Source: Symsagittifera roscoffensis (Eukaryota; Xenacoelomorpha; Acoela; Convolutidae). Taken from it: 64,000 nt of DNA. Below the pieces are notes generated by a model that did not search any database, was not told the origin of the DNA, and worked only from the letters and a program-made list of their open reading frames with translations. Made by a program: the position numbers and the translations under genes. Below, in pieces: positions 12,037-22,132 of this stretch; the stretch's first letter is position 1, and each line of letters opens with the position of its first letter. The stretch is taken from NCBI RefSeq assembly GCF_963678635.1, contig NC_087062.1, positions 56,929,970 through 56,993,969 of the forward strand, in the 5' to 3' direction.

Positions 12037-12667
12037 ACCTAAATCTCAGATTTAGGAGGGTAGTACTCGAGAAAAGTCGGAGACTTTCAAAAAATGGTCA
12101 GAAAATCAAATTTTGACATTTCCGACGGCCACAACTTTTGGTGTCACAAAAACTTGGGGGCAGTTTTTTCAATTGAAACCAAAATCTCAGATATGGCCGT
12201 GTAGTTTTCGAGAGTTTTCAACAAGTTCAAGAAACGGTCAAACAATCAAACATTTTTCAATCTTCCGACGGCTATATGAATACTAAAAAAAATTGAGCGT
12301 AGTCGCTCATGCAGGGAGCTTTTCAAAACTGTTCTAATCAGTGATACCAAAAATTTCAAAAACTTGTTTGGTTTTCACACCTTGTTTTTATTCATTTGAA
12401 ATTGGTTTCAGGGAGAAATTGCAATGTCGGTTTGGTTTGTCAAATAGCTCCGTAGATTCCACCGATATTCGGATTGGAACAAATTTTGGAACTTTTGACA
12501 ACAAATTATTTTTTCATTATGGCAAATTGGATTGAATTGTTTGAATTTGAATTATAGTAAAAGTTTAGGATTAAATTGTTCTTATTGTAAACGCGTATTC
12601 TGCAAATACGGGCTTCTGAAAAGGTTTGATTGCTGTGTCGTCCGTGTTTTTGATTTGTTGATTTCGA
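12037..12667. other. Non-coding duplicated DNA
   Basis: Collinear with about 36240-37120. It contains a repeated theme of the form CAGAAAATCAAATTTTGACATTTCCGACGGC (about 12100-12290). I see no gene. Confidence 0.5.
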
Positions 12668-13390
12668 CTCGTCCTGTATATGTTATAACATTTATATAAG
12701 TGGGAGGCTTTGGAAGAGTGCTCACGTAGATACTAAATAGCATGAGCGAGAGTACACCGCCTTGTGGCACAACTTCTTTGACTTTGCTCAGTTTTGATTT
12801 GGAGTTCCGGAACTTCACAAAAAAGAAACGCCCTTGTAGATAAGCTATACATCTCTAGGAGTTGTTCGCGATGTTGGGCTCAGAAGGTGATTTAGAAGCG
12901 CTGTATGGTCAACTGTGTCGACAGTCGCAGTTAATCCTAATGCTACGAAGAGAGTGCGATCACAAGCTTTTTGTTTATTCAGCCCTGCTCGGATATTTCG
13001 TAGATGCAATTTATAGCAGTGATGGTTGATCTGCCACTTCTGAAGCCATGTTGATGGTCTTCCAAGTAAACGCTATCAAAATCATTGAGCAGTATGCGTT
13101 CGGCCAGTTTGGATACAAGTGACAGAAGGGCGATTGGCCGATAGCTTTTAGATTCCGGAGCAAGTTTGTTGGATTATAGCAAAAAAAATTACTTTTCCAA
13201 CTTTCCATGTATGCGGAATAATACGGCTACTATTTGAGAGATTAAGAACCTTGGTTACGTAGTTCAGTCCCAGAGGCCCGAGATGGTGAAGGTGTACTGG
13301 CGCTATATTATCTGGTCCTAAAGCTTTGCTTTTCTTCGATGTTTTGATTGCAAATTTAACCTCCCTTGTTGATGTGTTGGTTTCATTTAA
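12668..13390 (-). pseudogene. Broken non-LTR reverse transcriptase, copy 1
   Basis: On the minus strand the frames give KALGPDNIAP (near 13320), a segment with SYRPIALLSLL-like spacing near 13140, a DYQHGFRKGRS-type segment damaged near 13050, and VVPQGGVLSLMLFSIYVSTLP (12770-12720). These are RT blocks of a jockey/CR1-like LINE. Several frameshifts and a deletion that removes the YxDD region show it is not functional. The fuller copy is at 37513-38830. Confidence 0.7.
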
Positions 13391-13455
13391 GGGCTGTTTT
13401 TTTTTATTTTTCTCACAAAACTAGTTTGCGAGGTGAACTGTTGATTGAATTTGTT

Positions 13456-14339
13456 TGTAACATTCGCCCAAATACTACACAGCGACGGAGCGTAGAAAAA
13501 GTACCTATTAATGACTGGCAGGCGTCAGTTACCTGAATCCTACTCGTTTTTCACCGTCTCGACCTTGCCAGTTGATTTTCTGGTCTGTTTAGGGCTAAGT
13601 AAAAAGTTACTATTTTTAGGCCATCAGTCAAACGACTTTCGATCAGCTTTCGTTTACATGCGAACACAACCACATAGCTGAGTCTCGGATCCTCAGACTA
13701 CGTGATTGCTATTATAAACACGGCTCGAATACCCTATTTTAATATGTTTTTGTGTGACAGTTCTACATTAAATCCATTGGAGATGGATTAACCCTTTCCT
13801 CTTTCTAGCTACTCATAGTCTAAAATATCAAATAATACCGGTGTTAATTCAGAGTTCTACGACATCCAAGTAGCTACAAAGTCAGTTTTATATAGTCCCT
13901 TCACATACAACAGTCTCTGGGGGACCAAGCCTCCGCTCCCGTAATCTTCCGAGATAACGTTCGTATCTCTCCCAATTTGTAACACGGGAGGGTTTCGTGG
14001 AATATTCCTTCCCCACTGAAGCTTCCTTTTCCACTAATTTCCACTGCTAAGGTTCTTATCGTGTGTTATTGTCACGATAAGAGGCTTCGTTTCTCTCGTT
14101 CTTTCGTGCGACTGTTTTCTGCTATCTCCGTCGTGTTGTGTTCTTTCGTCCTTTTTAGTCAAAATGGCCGTCTTTTTGTATTTCTCAGAAATATTTGCCG
14201 TCAATCGAAATTTTAAAAATTCAAATTTTCGGAATATCTAGACTCTCCTTCGCAGTAAATTCTCGTTACTAAGGCCTTTATTCGTTTTTTTTTCGTGTCG
14301 CCGGAAGGTTGCGCTGTGCCAATCCGGAAGAATGGCACA
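13456..14339 (+). repeat. 5' LTR of the 14-kb element
   Basis: 884 bp, TGTAAC...GGCACA. It contains a hairpin near 14055-14082 (CTTATCGTG...CACGATAAG). It is followed directly by TACTCCCCGGACAG, conserved next to the related LTR at 4802 and so a candidate primer-binding region. It does not start with the usual TGG. Confidence 0.92.
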
Positions 14340-15199
14340 TACTCCCCGGACAGTCTCCATCAATGTCCCCATTGATCGCATAACACCGGGTTATCGTCAA
14401 GTGGTACTCCAGTTTTCTTTAATTGATCTTACAAATCGCATAAGAAAATGAAATTTATCTACTCCACCTCAACTCACTACGTGTCACAAATGGCATTGTA
14501 CTACATCTCACTGCCTTTCAACATTTTCACAAAATTTGCACCATGAGGAGTGTCCTAGATAAAATTTCTTTTTTGACTACTTACGTCATCATGCCATAAA
14601 ACTTCTTTTCGCTCTTTGTGATTAAAAAGTTGGGACGTGGCACGGCCACGCACCCGTTAAAATTAACTTAACATCACTCACCAAGTGTAATTAGTTATTT
14701 ATGCGGTCCTATTCTATATTAAAACTAAGAAACTCTGTGGCTAGGAAAGTTATTGAGTTACTCACCCTTTCCGAGCGAGCTTACCCAAACTTACCATGTC
14801 GCCACACAGTGAAATTGTGTCTTACACAAGTTAAAAACTTCAGTCGTGTTTAAATAGGTAAATATACTCACCTATGTTCTATATATATACATAAGTAGCA
14901 TAACTAAATTTTTCTTTCAACAATTTTAACAATTGCAACAATTTTCAAAGTCTGGATTGACCAACCTAAATCAAAACAAAAAGTTTAACAAGTTCAATAA
15001 TCAACACTTGGTTGATTGGTTCAAGTTTTAACACACAAAGACAATCAAGTTTTTTTCTCCTTCTCTTCTTTTCTTGCTCACGTCTTCACTTGTCCTCTTC
15101 GTTCCATCATCTTCATTCCATTGCTTCTCCATCCTGATCTTCAGCTTCGCTGTCTTCTAGGACTTTCTCCAGCATGTCCATGGAGTTGCGGGCCGTGCC
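14340..15199. other. 5' leader of the 14-kb element, no clear gene
   Basis: The stretch begins with the TACTCCCCGGACAG junction, and its last part is AT-rich. A 22-codon acidic minus-strand frame (starting MDMLEKVLEDSEAE) lies at about 15163-15095, just beyond the stop of the minus ORF at 15200. It could be a third small ORF of that strand or chance. Nothing else is recognised. Confidence 0.4.
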
Positions 15200-15559
15200 T
15201 CAAGTCTCCTGTTCCAACAGCCTCGGTTTGCAACAAGGTAGCAGGTCCACATTCACCTTTTGCTCCCGGTTCCTGCAAAAGCTGTTGTGAAGACACAGTC
15301 TCACATTTCTTTCTAGGTCAGCTCTTAGGACCTCTTTATTCTCATCTTCAGTTACACAAGGCGCTCCAGCTACTCGCTTCACCTCCGTGGTGACCGCGTT
15401 TCTGTGCGTTAGGAATGCTCTCTTATAGGCTCCCGGTCCTATATCTAGCTGGAAAGATTGATAGGCTTCCGTTTTCCTCGACATGTGACGCTTCGCGCGT
15501 TCATACATCCATGACGTCATCACTGCACGGAACCATACATCAACCTTTGCCTTGACCAT
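15200..15559 (-). CDS. Unknown minus-strand protein, 119 aa
   Basis: Not recognised. It is basic and hydrophilic, with motifs such as AVMTSWMYERAKRHMSRK, and it has a much more protein-like composition than the plus-strand frame on the same DNA, which is mostly Leu/Ser/Pro/Cys. Its start (15559) overlaps by 40 bases the end of the ORF at 15744-15520 in another frame. The two may be one protein broken by a frameshift near 15555, or a pair of overlapping genes. It runs divergently from the integrase gene. Confidence 0.45.
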   Translation of the reverse strand: MVKAKVDVWFRAVMTSWMYERAKRHMSRKTEAYQSFQLDIGPGAYKRAFLTHRNAVTTEVKRVAGAPCVTEDENKEVLRADLERNVRLCLHNSFCRNREQKVNVDLLPCCKPRLLEQET

Positions 15560-15744
15560 ATTCTTTCAATGGCTTTGGGTATTCTCAGAACCTTGCAGGT
15601 GGTTCTGAAAAGATCCAATTCGCGGTTCATCTTCACGTTGCTCAGCTGCTCAGGAGTCGGCACGGCCGTCTTCTGTTCACTTGTGTCCGCGTTAGCCTCC
15701 AACCATCTCACTGCCAGCATGGACCTAACCACCACGATTGACAC
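15520..15744 (-). CDS. Unknown minus-strand protein, 74 aa
   Basis: It starts with ATG at 15744, only 3 bp from the start of the opposite integrase frame at 15748. It contains SMLAVRWLEANADTSEQK and NRELDLFRTTCKVLRIPK. No family is recognised. It would continue naturally into the 119-aa frame if the frame shifted near 15555. A divergent gene inside an LTR element is unusual. It could be host sequence picked up by the element. Confidence 0.4.
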   Translation of the reverse strand: MSIVVVRSMLAVRWLEANADTSEQKTAVPTPEQLSNVKMNRELDLFRTTCKVLRIPKAIERIWSRQRLMYGSVQ

Positions 15745-15747
15745 CTG

Positions 15748-18372
15748 TTGATTCTGATACCTTCGAGCCCGTCAAGGATACCTTCGAGTCCTTCTGATAC
15801 CTTCGAGCCCTCTGATACCTTCGAGCCCGTCAAGGACGACTTGTCTGAGGAGTCAGACACCTTTGAGCCCGTGCAGGATGACTTGTCCGGGGAGGGGTTG
15901 ACGAGACCACCTAGGGGCAGAATTTTGTCCGGGGAGTCGGATTCAAAGCGACCATTGGACAGAGTTTTGTCCGGGGAGTCGAGAAACATCTCAGACAACT
16001 TGGAATATGATGTTGGGGAATCAGTCGGCTCAAGTGTTGACTCGAAGCCCCAGTCCTGGGACAACACATATGAAACGACTTCCAATTCCGATATGTCGGA
16101 GATCGCAATCCACTCCTTGTTGGTAGACTGGAAGCAGCGCGGGCTGGACCGAGAAACGCATCAGGATCCAGACAGGGACAGGTACACCTCAGATGAAGAA
16201 GGCACTGTGGTAGATAATGCCGCAGATGAGCTCGAGCTGATAGCAGTTTCGAAACGCTCAACCAGATTGCTGCCACATGGTACGGTCGTCCGTACCAATC
16301 TGGAACCATCTGTGCAGGAAGCGACGCCTTTGAAAAAGATATGGTGTGTCAAGTTGATGGACGATGCTCATGCTCCGGAAATAATGAGTTGGCAAATGAA
16401 AGTGGTAAAGACGTATTTGAAAGCCAAGTACAGGCTGTCGGGTCTCCTAGGGGCTCAACGAAATGATAGAATGACGAGCAGTCTGAAGAGATGAATCGAG
16501 AATGGAGCACCTGACAAGGGAGACTTGGAAGGTGACAGCTACAAGATCTTGAAGCAATTCTACCTGAAGAGAAAAGACCTGTTGTACCTGAACAAGGACG
16601 GAATCGTAGCTTGTAAACGTAAAGAGGAGGACAAGGTCCTTCATAAATACAATTCGATAGTGTTGCCACAGTTGTACCAGACCGAATTGCTCTTTCGCTC
16701 ACATGATCAGATGTGCCATCAAGGCGTGGACAAAGTGTACAACAGGATACAGAAACGATTCGATTGGCCGGGATTGAAGAAGGCATGTGAGAAGTGGATC
16801 GCCGCGTGCCTGTCATGTCAGCAGGCGAAGGATCCCAGGAAACTAAGGTTCCCCCTACAGTCAATAGAGTCGTCGGGATTCAACGAATTGGTGCAAATTG
16901 ATCATCAGAAAATCTGCATGACAGCAACGGGCTATAATCAGGTGCTGGCAATGATCGACCATTTTACGAAGTATGCAGAGGCAGCACCCTGCATGACAGC
17001 ATCGGCGGAAGAAACATGCGATCATTTGATAAATGTGTGGATAGCGAGGCATGGCTGCCCCATCACATTCCAATCGGACAATGGCAAAGCATTCGTGGGT
17101 GATCTCATGAAGGAGTTAATGAAAAGGTCGCAGGTAGCGCAGGCCCACTCGACCACTTATCAACCGCAAACGAATGGCCTAGTCGAGAGGCAAAATCGCA
17201 CACTGGTATCCATGCTGAGAGTCTATTGCTCACGCTACATGGATGACTGGGACAAGCACTTGCCGCAAGTGATGGGTGCTTACAACAGCACGGAGCATTC
17301 CACCACGGGAATAAGTCCGCACATGATGCTAAATGGTCACGAAAAACCGCTTCTGTTGATGTTTTTCTACCCTGAATATGAGGGGAAGAGAACAGCACCG
17401 CAAACGTACGTGCGGGGTGTTATTAGAAGACAGCAGGACCTCAATGACTTATGCAGGAGGAACACGCAACAGGCGCAAATTAGACAAAAAAGGAGGTTCG
17501 ATAAAAGGACAGCCGATGCAAAAGCCTACTCAGTTGGCGACTACGTTTGGGTGTTCCAGGAAGTGGTTCCACCAAAAGGAACCAAGAAATTATTAAAGAA
17601 ATGGCGTGGTGCATTTCAGATAACAGAGGTGCACCAAGGAGGTCGCTTTTATCGATTGAGCACTGGAAGAGCAGCTCATTACGAAAATATCAAACCAGAC
17701 AATGCCTCGTCAGAGGACTGGTGCATCCCAGCGGACATGCAAGAGGGAGACTATTTGATAGTGGATCCTGCTTTTGAGGTGAATGAAAGGGGTACTCGCG
17801 ACAAAAACGACGGGAATGAGGCGGTGGACGATTGCGACCTACCACTGGATCTGGAGTTGACCGAGCGAGTAGAGGTGGACGATGAAACTCTACCTTATGC
17901 CGAGGAAGACTGGGACTGCCCGGAACAAATCGAAATTGACAAAGGAATACAGCCTGACTTTCCTCTCACCATGGAAACACGCCAGAGCAAGAGAGGAAAA
18001 AACAAGAAGAAATACAATCCGTACGGCGAGGATTTCGTCGTAGACAGGATAGTTGTAAGTGATATGATGGACTCGCTGGTGGGACTGAACGAAGTGGCGG
18101 TGCTAGAAGAAATCGACTTGGTGAATGACATGGATCAGGATTGGATCGACGATCAATCAGAACCGGAAGTGGAGTTCGAACCAGAAGCGGAACAGACTCA
18201 TGAGCAAGAATTAACGAACTTGCGGGTGCTCGAATGGCTCCATGATCTGCCGACAGAACCAAAAGAGACGATAAAGACGGCATCAAATACGTCAGTCATG
18301 AAAATACCGAGTCCAACTGGGTCGCCCCAGATGGTCCTCTACGTGTTCCACAATCCAACCTCGATCTCCTAG
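15748..18372 (+). CDS. Ty3-type integrase ORF with one in-frame TGA
   Basis: A single frame of 874 codons, interrupted only by TGA at 16492-16494. The first 248 codons are acidic and repetitive (SDTFEP and LSGES repeats, about 15795-15985) and do not resemble RNase H. No ATG lies at the very start, so the true 5' end is uncertain. After the TGA (numbering from the 615-codon frame at 16525) come the zinc-binding H60, H65, C95 and C98; the catalytic D126 (VQID), D185 (FQSDNG) and E221 (NGLVER), with exactly 35 residues between the last two; and a GPY/F-like module near residue 360 (KLLKKWRGAFQI). The tail is strongly acidic. The enzyme would insert the element's DNA copy. All catalytic residues are intact. 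An RT and RNase H upstream are missing. Confidence 0.85.
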
Positions 18373-18510
18373 ACTTTGGGCAATCGACGGGGACGTCGAT
18401 GGATATTTTTGTCCGGGGAGTGGGGGTAGGACTCACCCACACCGAAAATCTGATAATAAAAAATTTGAAATCGGCAAGAGAAACCGGAGAACTAGAGACA
18501 GAGTGCAAGA
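18373..18510 (+). promoter_or_regulatory. Polypurine tract-like sequence after the integrase
   Basis: GTCCGGGGAGTGGGGGTAG at 18411-18429 is the only clear polypurine run in the element, and it lies just past the integrase stop, where a simple Ty3 element would have its 3' polypurine tract. Its first half repeats the GTCCGGGGAGT found in the ORF at about 15884, 15926 and 15969. Confidence 0.4.
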
Positions 18511-19028
18511 ATGCTAAAAAACCACCTTTTGGACGAATTTTTTGAATCGTACTTTGACCTACCGAACCATTATTCAAACAATATCGTCATAACGGACAGC
18601 GGTTTCATACTCACGGAACGCACGTGCGCTATAGCGATAACCGCGGACGTAAGCTTTAAAACAGCACTAGCGGCTGATTTCAAAAGAGAGTATAAGAACA
18701 TCGAATTTTTATGGAAACAGAGGCCTGGTGTGGGAGGGATGATAGCGCTGCCCCCTGTTGCAACACAGATACCAGGGAAATATTTGTGTTTCTGGTTACT
18801 AAGGTCACTGAGAGGCAACACGTAGATCCAGAGAGCTTGGTATTGGCCTTGACTCGACTTATGGATTTTTTTGTTGAGAGAGGAGTGACCTCTCTCTCGT
18901 TAACAGTATATGATCCTAATAGGGGAAAGCTACATCCGAGAGAGTTGTACGCACTTGTACATGTGATATTTTCAGAAACTGACATAAAGCTTTACTTACA
19001 TAAAAAATTCTATCTGAGCATATGCTAG
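18511..19028 (+). CDS. Macrodomain-like protein (OARD1-like), frame split
   Basis: Two overlapping frames, 18511-18825 and 18711-19028, make one domain if the frame changes by -1 near 18785. The first half has SNNIVITDSGFIL, ADVSFKTALAADFKREY, then GGMIALPP and GKYLCF. The second half has FLVTKVTERQHVDPESLVLAL, a GVTSLSL strand, and SETDIKLYLHK at the end. This is the layout of small ADP-ribose-binding macrodomains of the OARD1/TARG1 group: the YLVTK strand, the long helix, and a final TDIKI-V strand. The usual glycine loop before that helix is poorly kept (YDPNRGKLH). The role in the element is unknown. The homology is my inference from pattern and order. Confidence 0.5.
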
Positions 19029-19532
19029 GAATTGCATTTGGCGATAAGTGGTTTTTATTAAGTTCACTTGATAAGAATTATTGTCAAGTTTTAGATTAGG
19101 ATTAGGTTTTAGGTACAATTTTAGGGATTATGTTTTTATGTGATAGTGTAGATGTGTGATGTTTATGTTATGTTATGAAATGTTATGTTATTGTTATGAC
19201 ATGTTTTATGTTTTGTGTCATAAAAGACGTAGAATACTCCAAGTAATCAAGGTGACAGCGCTCATTTGTGCTACCCTGACAAAGATACAGATGGACGATC
19301 CACCTTGGTGCTAAACGTTAAAAATCAGAACTGAGAAGAGAATTTCAATGAAGAGTTTTAAAGAGTTGAATGATGTTTTATCCAAAAATGATGGTTTTAA
19401 GTCGCGACTTGTTTTTTAGATCTTGATTGATCAGAAATTGTTTATTGAATTCATTGAATCAAACGAACCGGGAAGAAACTACACGACAACAAGAATCAAC
19501 ACGATAAGAAATAGGATGACACGAATGAACTA
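19029..19532. other. Spacer with T/G-rich low-complexity tract
   Basis: Between the macrodomain-like ORF and the next ORF lies about 500 bp without a gene. Positions 19130-19215 are built of TGTTATG-like steps. It may hold signals for expression of the downstream block, but none can be named. Confidence 0.5.
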
Positions 19533-20180
19533 ATGGAATTACTCTCCGCGAGTCTAGGAGCGACTCTAGACGAGATCTATCAGCGGCTGATCGATTGTGA
19601 CTTTACACGAGAAGACCCGGGGCTGGCGATGTTTTTGGTCGCGCTCCTCAATGCGTTAGGACGAGAGGGTCGAGGGAAACGCCCAACAGAAGTCGTGTTG
19701 ATGTTGGCCTTCGGTGAGTCCGGGACCGCCGAGAGAGGTCGAAACCGACTGATGAGATGGCGGCGTGGAGAAATGTCTGGCCACGACCTGGCTCGTGAGC
19801 CAGGACTAGGTGAACAGAGGGACCACCGGCTAGGTGAGATGCCCTTGCCTGTCCAACCTGCGCAGCCGCTCATCGGAGCAAAAAGACAACGTGATGGGCC
19901 AGGCCCGTCACATTCGGTCGACTCTCCAACAGCTGCTCCTCCTCCGAAGATAGTTAGGGTGAGCGAAATAGAAATCCAGACGTCGGAGACAATTGAGACG
20001 TTGGAGAAGAAAGAGAGAGATCAGAGCGAGCTGTGTGCCAAACTCCAGGAGTATAGGGCGATAGCTCGAGAAAGAGACCAATGGAAAAAGAAATACGAAG
20101 ATCTGCAGGTGGCCTACAAGGAGGATGAAATAAAGCACCTGAAGGAGCTGTATATGGCAAAGGTGAGCCAAGTGTCATAG
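19533..20180 (+). CDS. Unknown 215-aa protein with C-terminal coiled coil
   Basis: Starts at ATG 19533 and ends at TAG 20178-20180. Not recognised. The N-terminal half is helical (MELLSASLGATLDEIYQRL...), a Pro/Gly-rich middle contains a basic GAKRQRD patch, and residues about 150-210 are charged heptad-like helix (ETLEKKERDQSELCAKLQEY), a probable coiled coil. This could be a Gag-like or nucleic-acid-packaging protein by position at the head of a multi-ORF block. The next frame continues in phase beyond the single TAG. Confidence 0.6.
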   Translation: MELLSASLGATLDEIYQRLIDCDFTREDPGLAMFLVALLNALGREGRGKRPTEVVLMLAFGESGTAERGRNRLMRWRRGEMSGHDLAREPGLGEQRDHRLGEMPLPVQPAQPLIGAKRQRDGPGPSHSVDSPTAAPPPKIVRVSEIEIQTSETIETLEKKERDQSELCAKLQEYRAIARERDQWKKKYEDLQVAYKEDEIKHLKELYMAKVSQVS

Positions 20181-20546
20181 GAAGTTCTGGCGACAATGAA
20201 ATCCTCGGAGGGATCCAGCGACACACGCCCCAAGACAAGAGTACAGGAGCTGTGTACATCGAGAGGGCCCGAGGCTCCTCAGCAGACACAACAGTCTGCT
20301 CCCAGTCAGAGGAACACGATACCAGGCCCTTGTGACACCTATCTCGCTCCTCAGTTCCAAGAATCTTTCAATCAAGTGGCCAGAGCAACAATGGATGAGA
20401 TTAACAGAACCACCGGGCGGACATTGGGTAGGATCGTTCCTTCCCAACGTCGTGATCATTCATCCAATAGTTCGGAGCGAGCACCCCGCACGGTAGCTTC
20501 CTCGGGACTGCGCATGGCGGAACCTTTCAAAAGTCCCGCGTGGTAG
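20181..20546 (+). CDS. In-phase continuation of the 215-aa ORF after a TAG
   Basis: Open in the same phase as the preceding ORF, separated from it only by the TAG at 20178. The first ATG is 20196. It is Ser/Thr/Pro-rich with no recognised domain (RTTGRTLGRIVPSQRR). It ends at TAG 20544-20546, overlapping the GTG that opens the SGNH frame. It may be a linker region of a larger protein made by readthrough, or a decayed part of one ORF. Confidence 0.45.
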   Translation, partial: EVLATMKSSEGSSDTRPKTRVQELCTSRGPEAPQQTQQSAPSQRNTIPGPCDTYLAPQFQESFNQVARATMDEINRTTGRTLGRIVPSQRRDHSSNSSERAPRTVASSGLRMAEPFKSPAW

Positions 20547-22132
20547 ACATTAGGAAGAATCTGATGGCACGTCACCAGTTCACGCAAGTGGCCGCGGAGG
20601 ATCCTCGAGCCTGCCTGAATGACATGAGTTGGAACCCCGCTACGAGCGACCAGGTAAATCCCCCAGGGAGTCGCCACTTGATCATAGGGGACAGTTTGGT
20701 GAGAGATCTGAATGAGATCTTCGTCTATGGTCAGACTACCACTCTGTCCTTTGGAGGAGCCTCAGTGGCTCAGGTCATCAAGATCATGGAATTCCAGAGC
20801 GAAGATCACCTGGAAACGCTGGTAATAATGCTGGGAACCAACGACGTCTCGAGAGCACCAGTGACTCCGGAGAGCAAGTGGGAGCATCTATTGGTATGCC
20901 TCCTGAACGAACAAAAGGAGAAGTATAGGCCCAGGCTTGTGGTGCTGTGCACGATACCACAGAACCCGATGGTGGGCACCACAGTGGCAGATTTTATGAA
21001 TGGCAACGTGACACGGTGGAACGAAATGATCCGCAGTCTGGTGAGAAACAACCCTGGCGAGCTGCGACTTCTGGATCTCGAGAACATGTTGCGCATGATT
21101 GATCACATCGCGCTTACCAGAGATGGAATACATTTCAACACCCAACAAGGGAGACACTGGATCAATGACGTATTTCAGACGCAGTTGAGGAAAGTGGAGC
21201 AGGAGTCGAGGGCGACCAGTTCTCTGGCTTGGACCAGCTCGACCGGAGGAAATAGAATAAGGGCAAGCGTGCCCGAATCCCTCGTCAACCGCCTAGGGCC
21301 CTTGGCAATGGAGACGGCTACGGCTGCACCCATCGCTCCGAGCTCAAACGTAAGAGAGAGGCTAGGGACTGCTCCTCCTCCCAGAACACAACCGCTTGAA
21401 AGCCTACTCGGGAGATCAGTTGATCAGAACTGGAATAACTCCCAGACCGTGTCTAGGAGGAACGACCCGCCCGCTACGGCGAACCCTGCTCCAGTAGCAG
21501 GACCGTCTACGAGCGCCGTGCCAGCGGAGGGAGTTGAACCAGGCAGCGTGCTGCTTTGGAACCGATCAGACCCTAGTCATTGGGGACAGTACAAGACGGA
21601 CATGTCGACGAAGTTGAACATGAATACCTTGACGTGTCGGGAGGACGCAATGAGAATGATCGGCGGAGAAAGTCCCACAGTGTCGCGACTATATCGGATA
21701 CCGGGCGTGGATTGGCTGCTAGCAGAGCAGGAGCAGTTCAGCTCCGCAGACCTGAATGGATTGCCTCAGGACAATACCTTTGGACCTTTGAATACCCGGT
21801 CTCTTACGGACGTCCGCCAGAGAGCCCGGGAACTGACGCCACCTGCTCGTAAGGGCAAGTTTCAGACAGATAACAAGCCTAATAACAAGCATCACAAGAT
21901 GTACAGGCAGTTTGCTAAACCACCCGGTCAGACGCCTGGCGAATATTCAAGAGACTACCCCCGAACAACCACGGTGGATGGAGATGACAGGAGATACGGG
22001 GAACTGAAGGCCCCAGTCGGTGACGGCCTGTTTGCCGCTTATGATCCCTTGGACATGAAAGCTGCCAAGTATCTGATTGTGGCCAGTTCGGATTATCTCT
22101 ATACTCCCGTTCTCTCTTTTGGCCCGACGTGA
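20540..22132 (+). CDS. SGNH/GDSL hydrolase protein, 530 codons
   Basis: Counting from the GTG at 20540, residues 45-215 form a complete SGNH hydrolase: block I IIGDSLVRDL (S52), block II FGGAS (G73), block III LGTNDVSR (N101) and block V DGIHFN (D195, H198). All catalytic and oxyanion residues are present. SGNH enzymes hydrolyse esters or act as acetyl/acyl hydrolases; the substrate here is unknown. A long disordered Pro/Ser-rich region follows. Its end (KYLIVASSDYL, about residue 510) looks like the first strand of a second SGNH-like domain whose GSND motif lies in the next frame. The frame has no ATG at its start. It lies -1 relative to the previous frame, and the first in-frame ATG is 20564. 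Confidence 0.8.
   Translation: MVDIRKNLMARHQFTQVAAEDPRACLNDMSWNPATSDQVNPPGSRHLIIGDSLVRDLNEIFVYGQTTTLSFGGASVAQVIKIMEFQSEDHLETLVIMLGTNDVSRAPVTPESKWEHLLVCLLNEQKEKYRPRLVVLCTIPQNPMVGTTVADFMNGNVTRWNEMIRSLVRNNPGELRLLDLENMLRMIDHIALTRDGIHFNTQQGRHWINDVFQTQLRKVEQESRATSSLAWTSSTGGNRIRASVPESLVNRLGPLAMETATAAPIAPSSNVRERLGTAPPPRTQPLESLLGRSVDQNWNNSQTVSRRNDPPATANPAPVAGPSTSAVPAEGVEPGSVLLWNRSDPSHWGQYKTDMSTKLNMNTLTCREDAMRMIGGESPTVSRLYRIPGVDWLLAEQEQFSSADLNGLPQDNTFGPLNTRSLTDVRQRARELTPPARKGKFQTDNKPNNKHHKMYRQFAKPPGQTPGEYSRDYPRTTTVDGDDRRYGELKAPVGDGLFAAYDPLDMKAAKYLIVASSDYLYTPVLSFGPT

Noticed and set aside
15016..15393. 125-codon plus-strand frame near the start of the 14-kb element
   Set aside because: Composition (Leu, Ser, Pro, Cys-rich) is that of an antisense shadow, and the minus strand over the same bases reads far more like protein.
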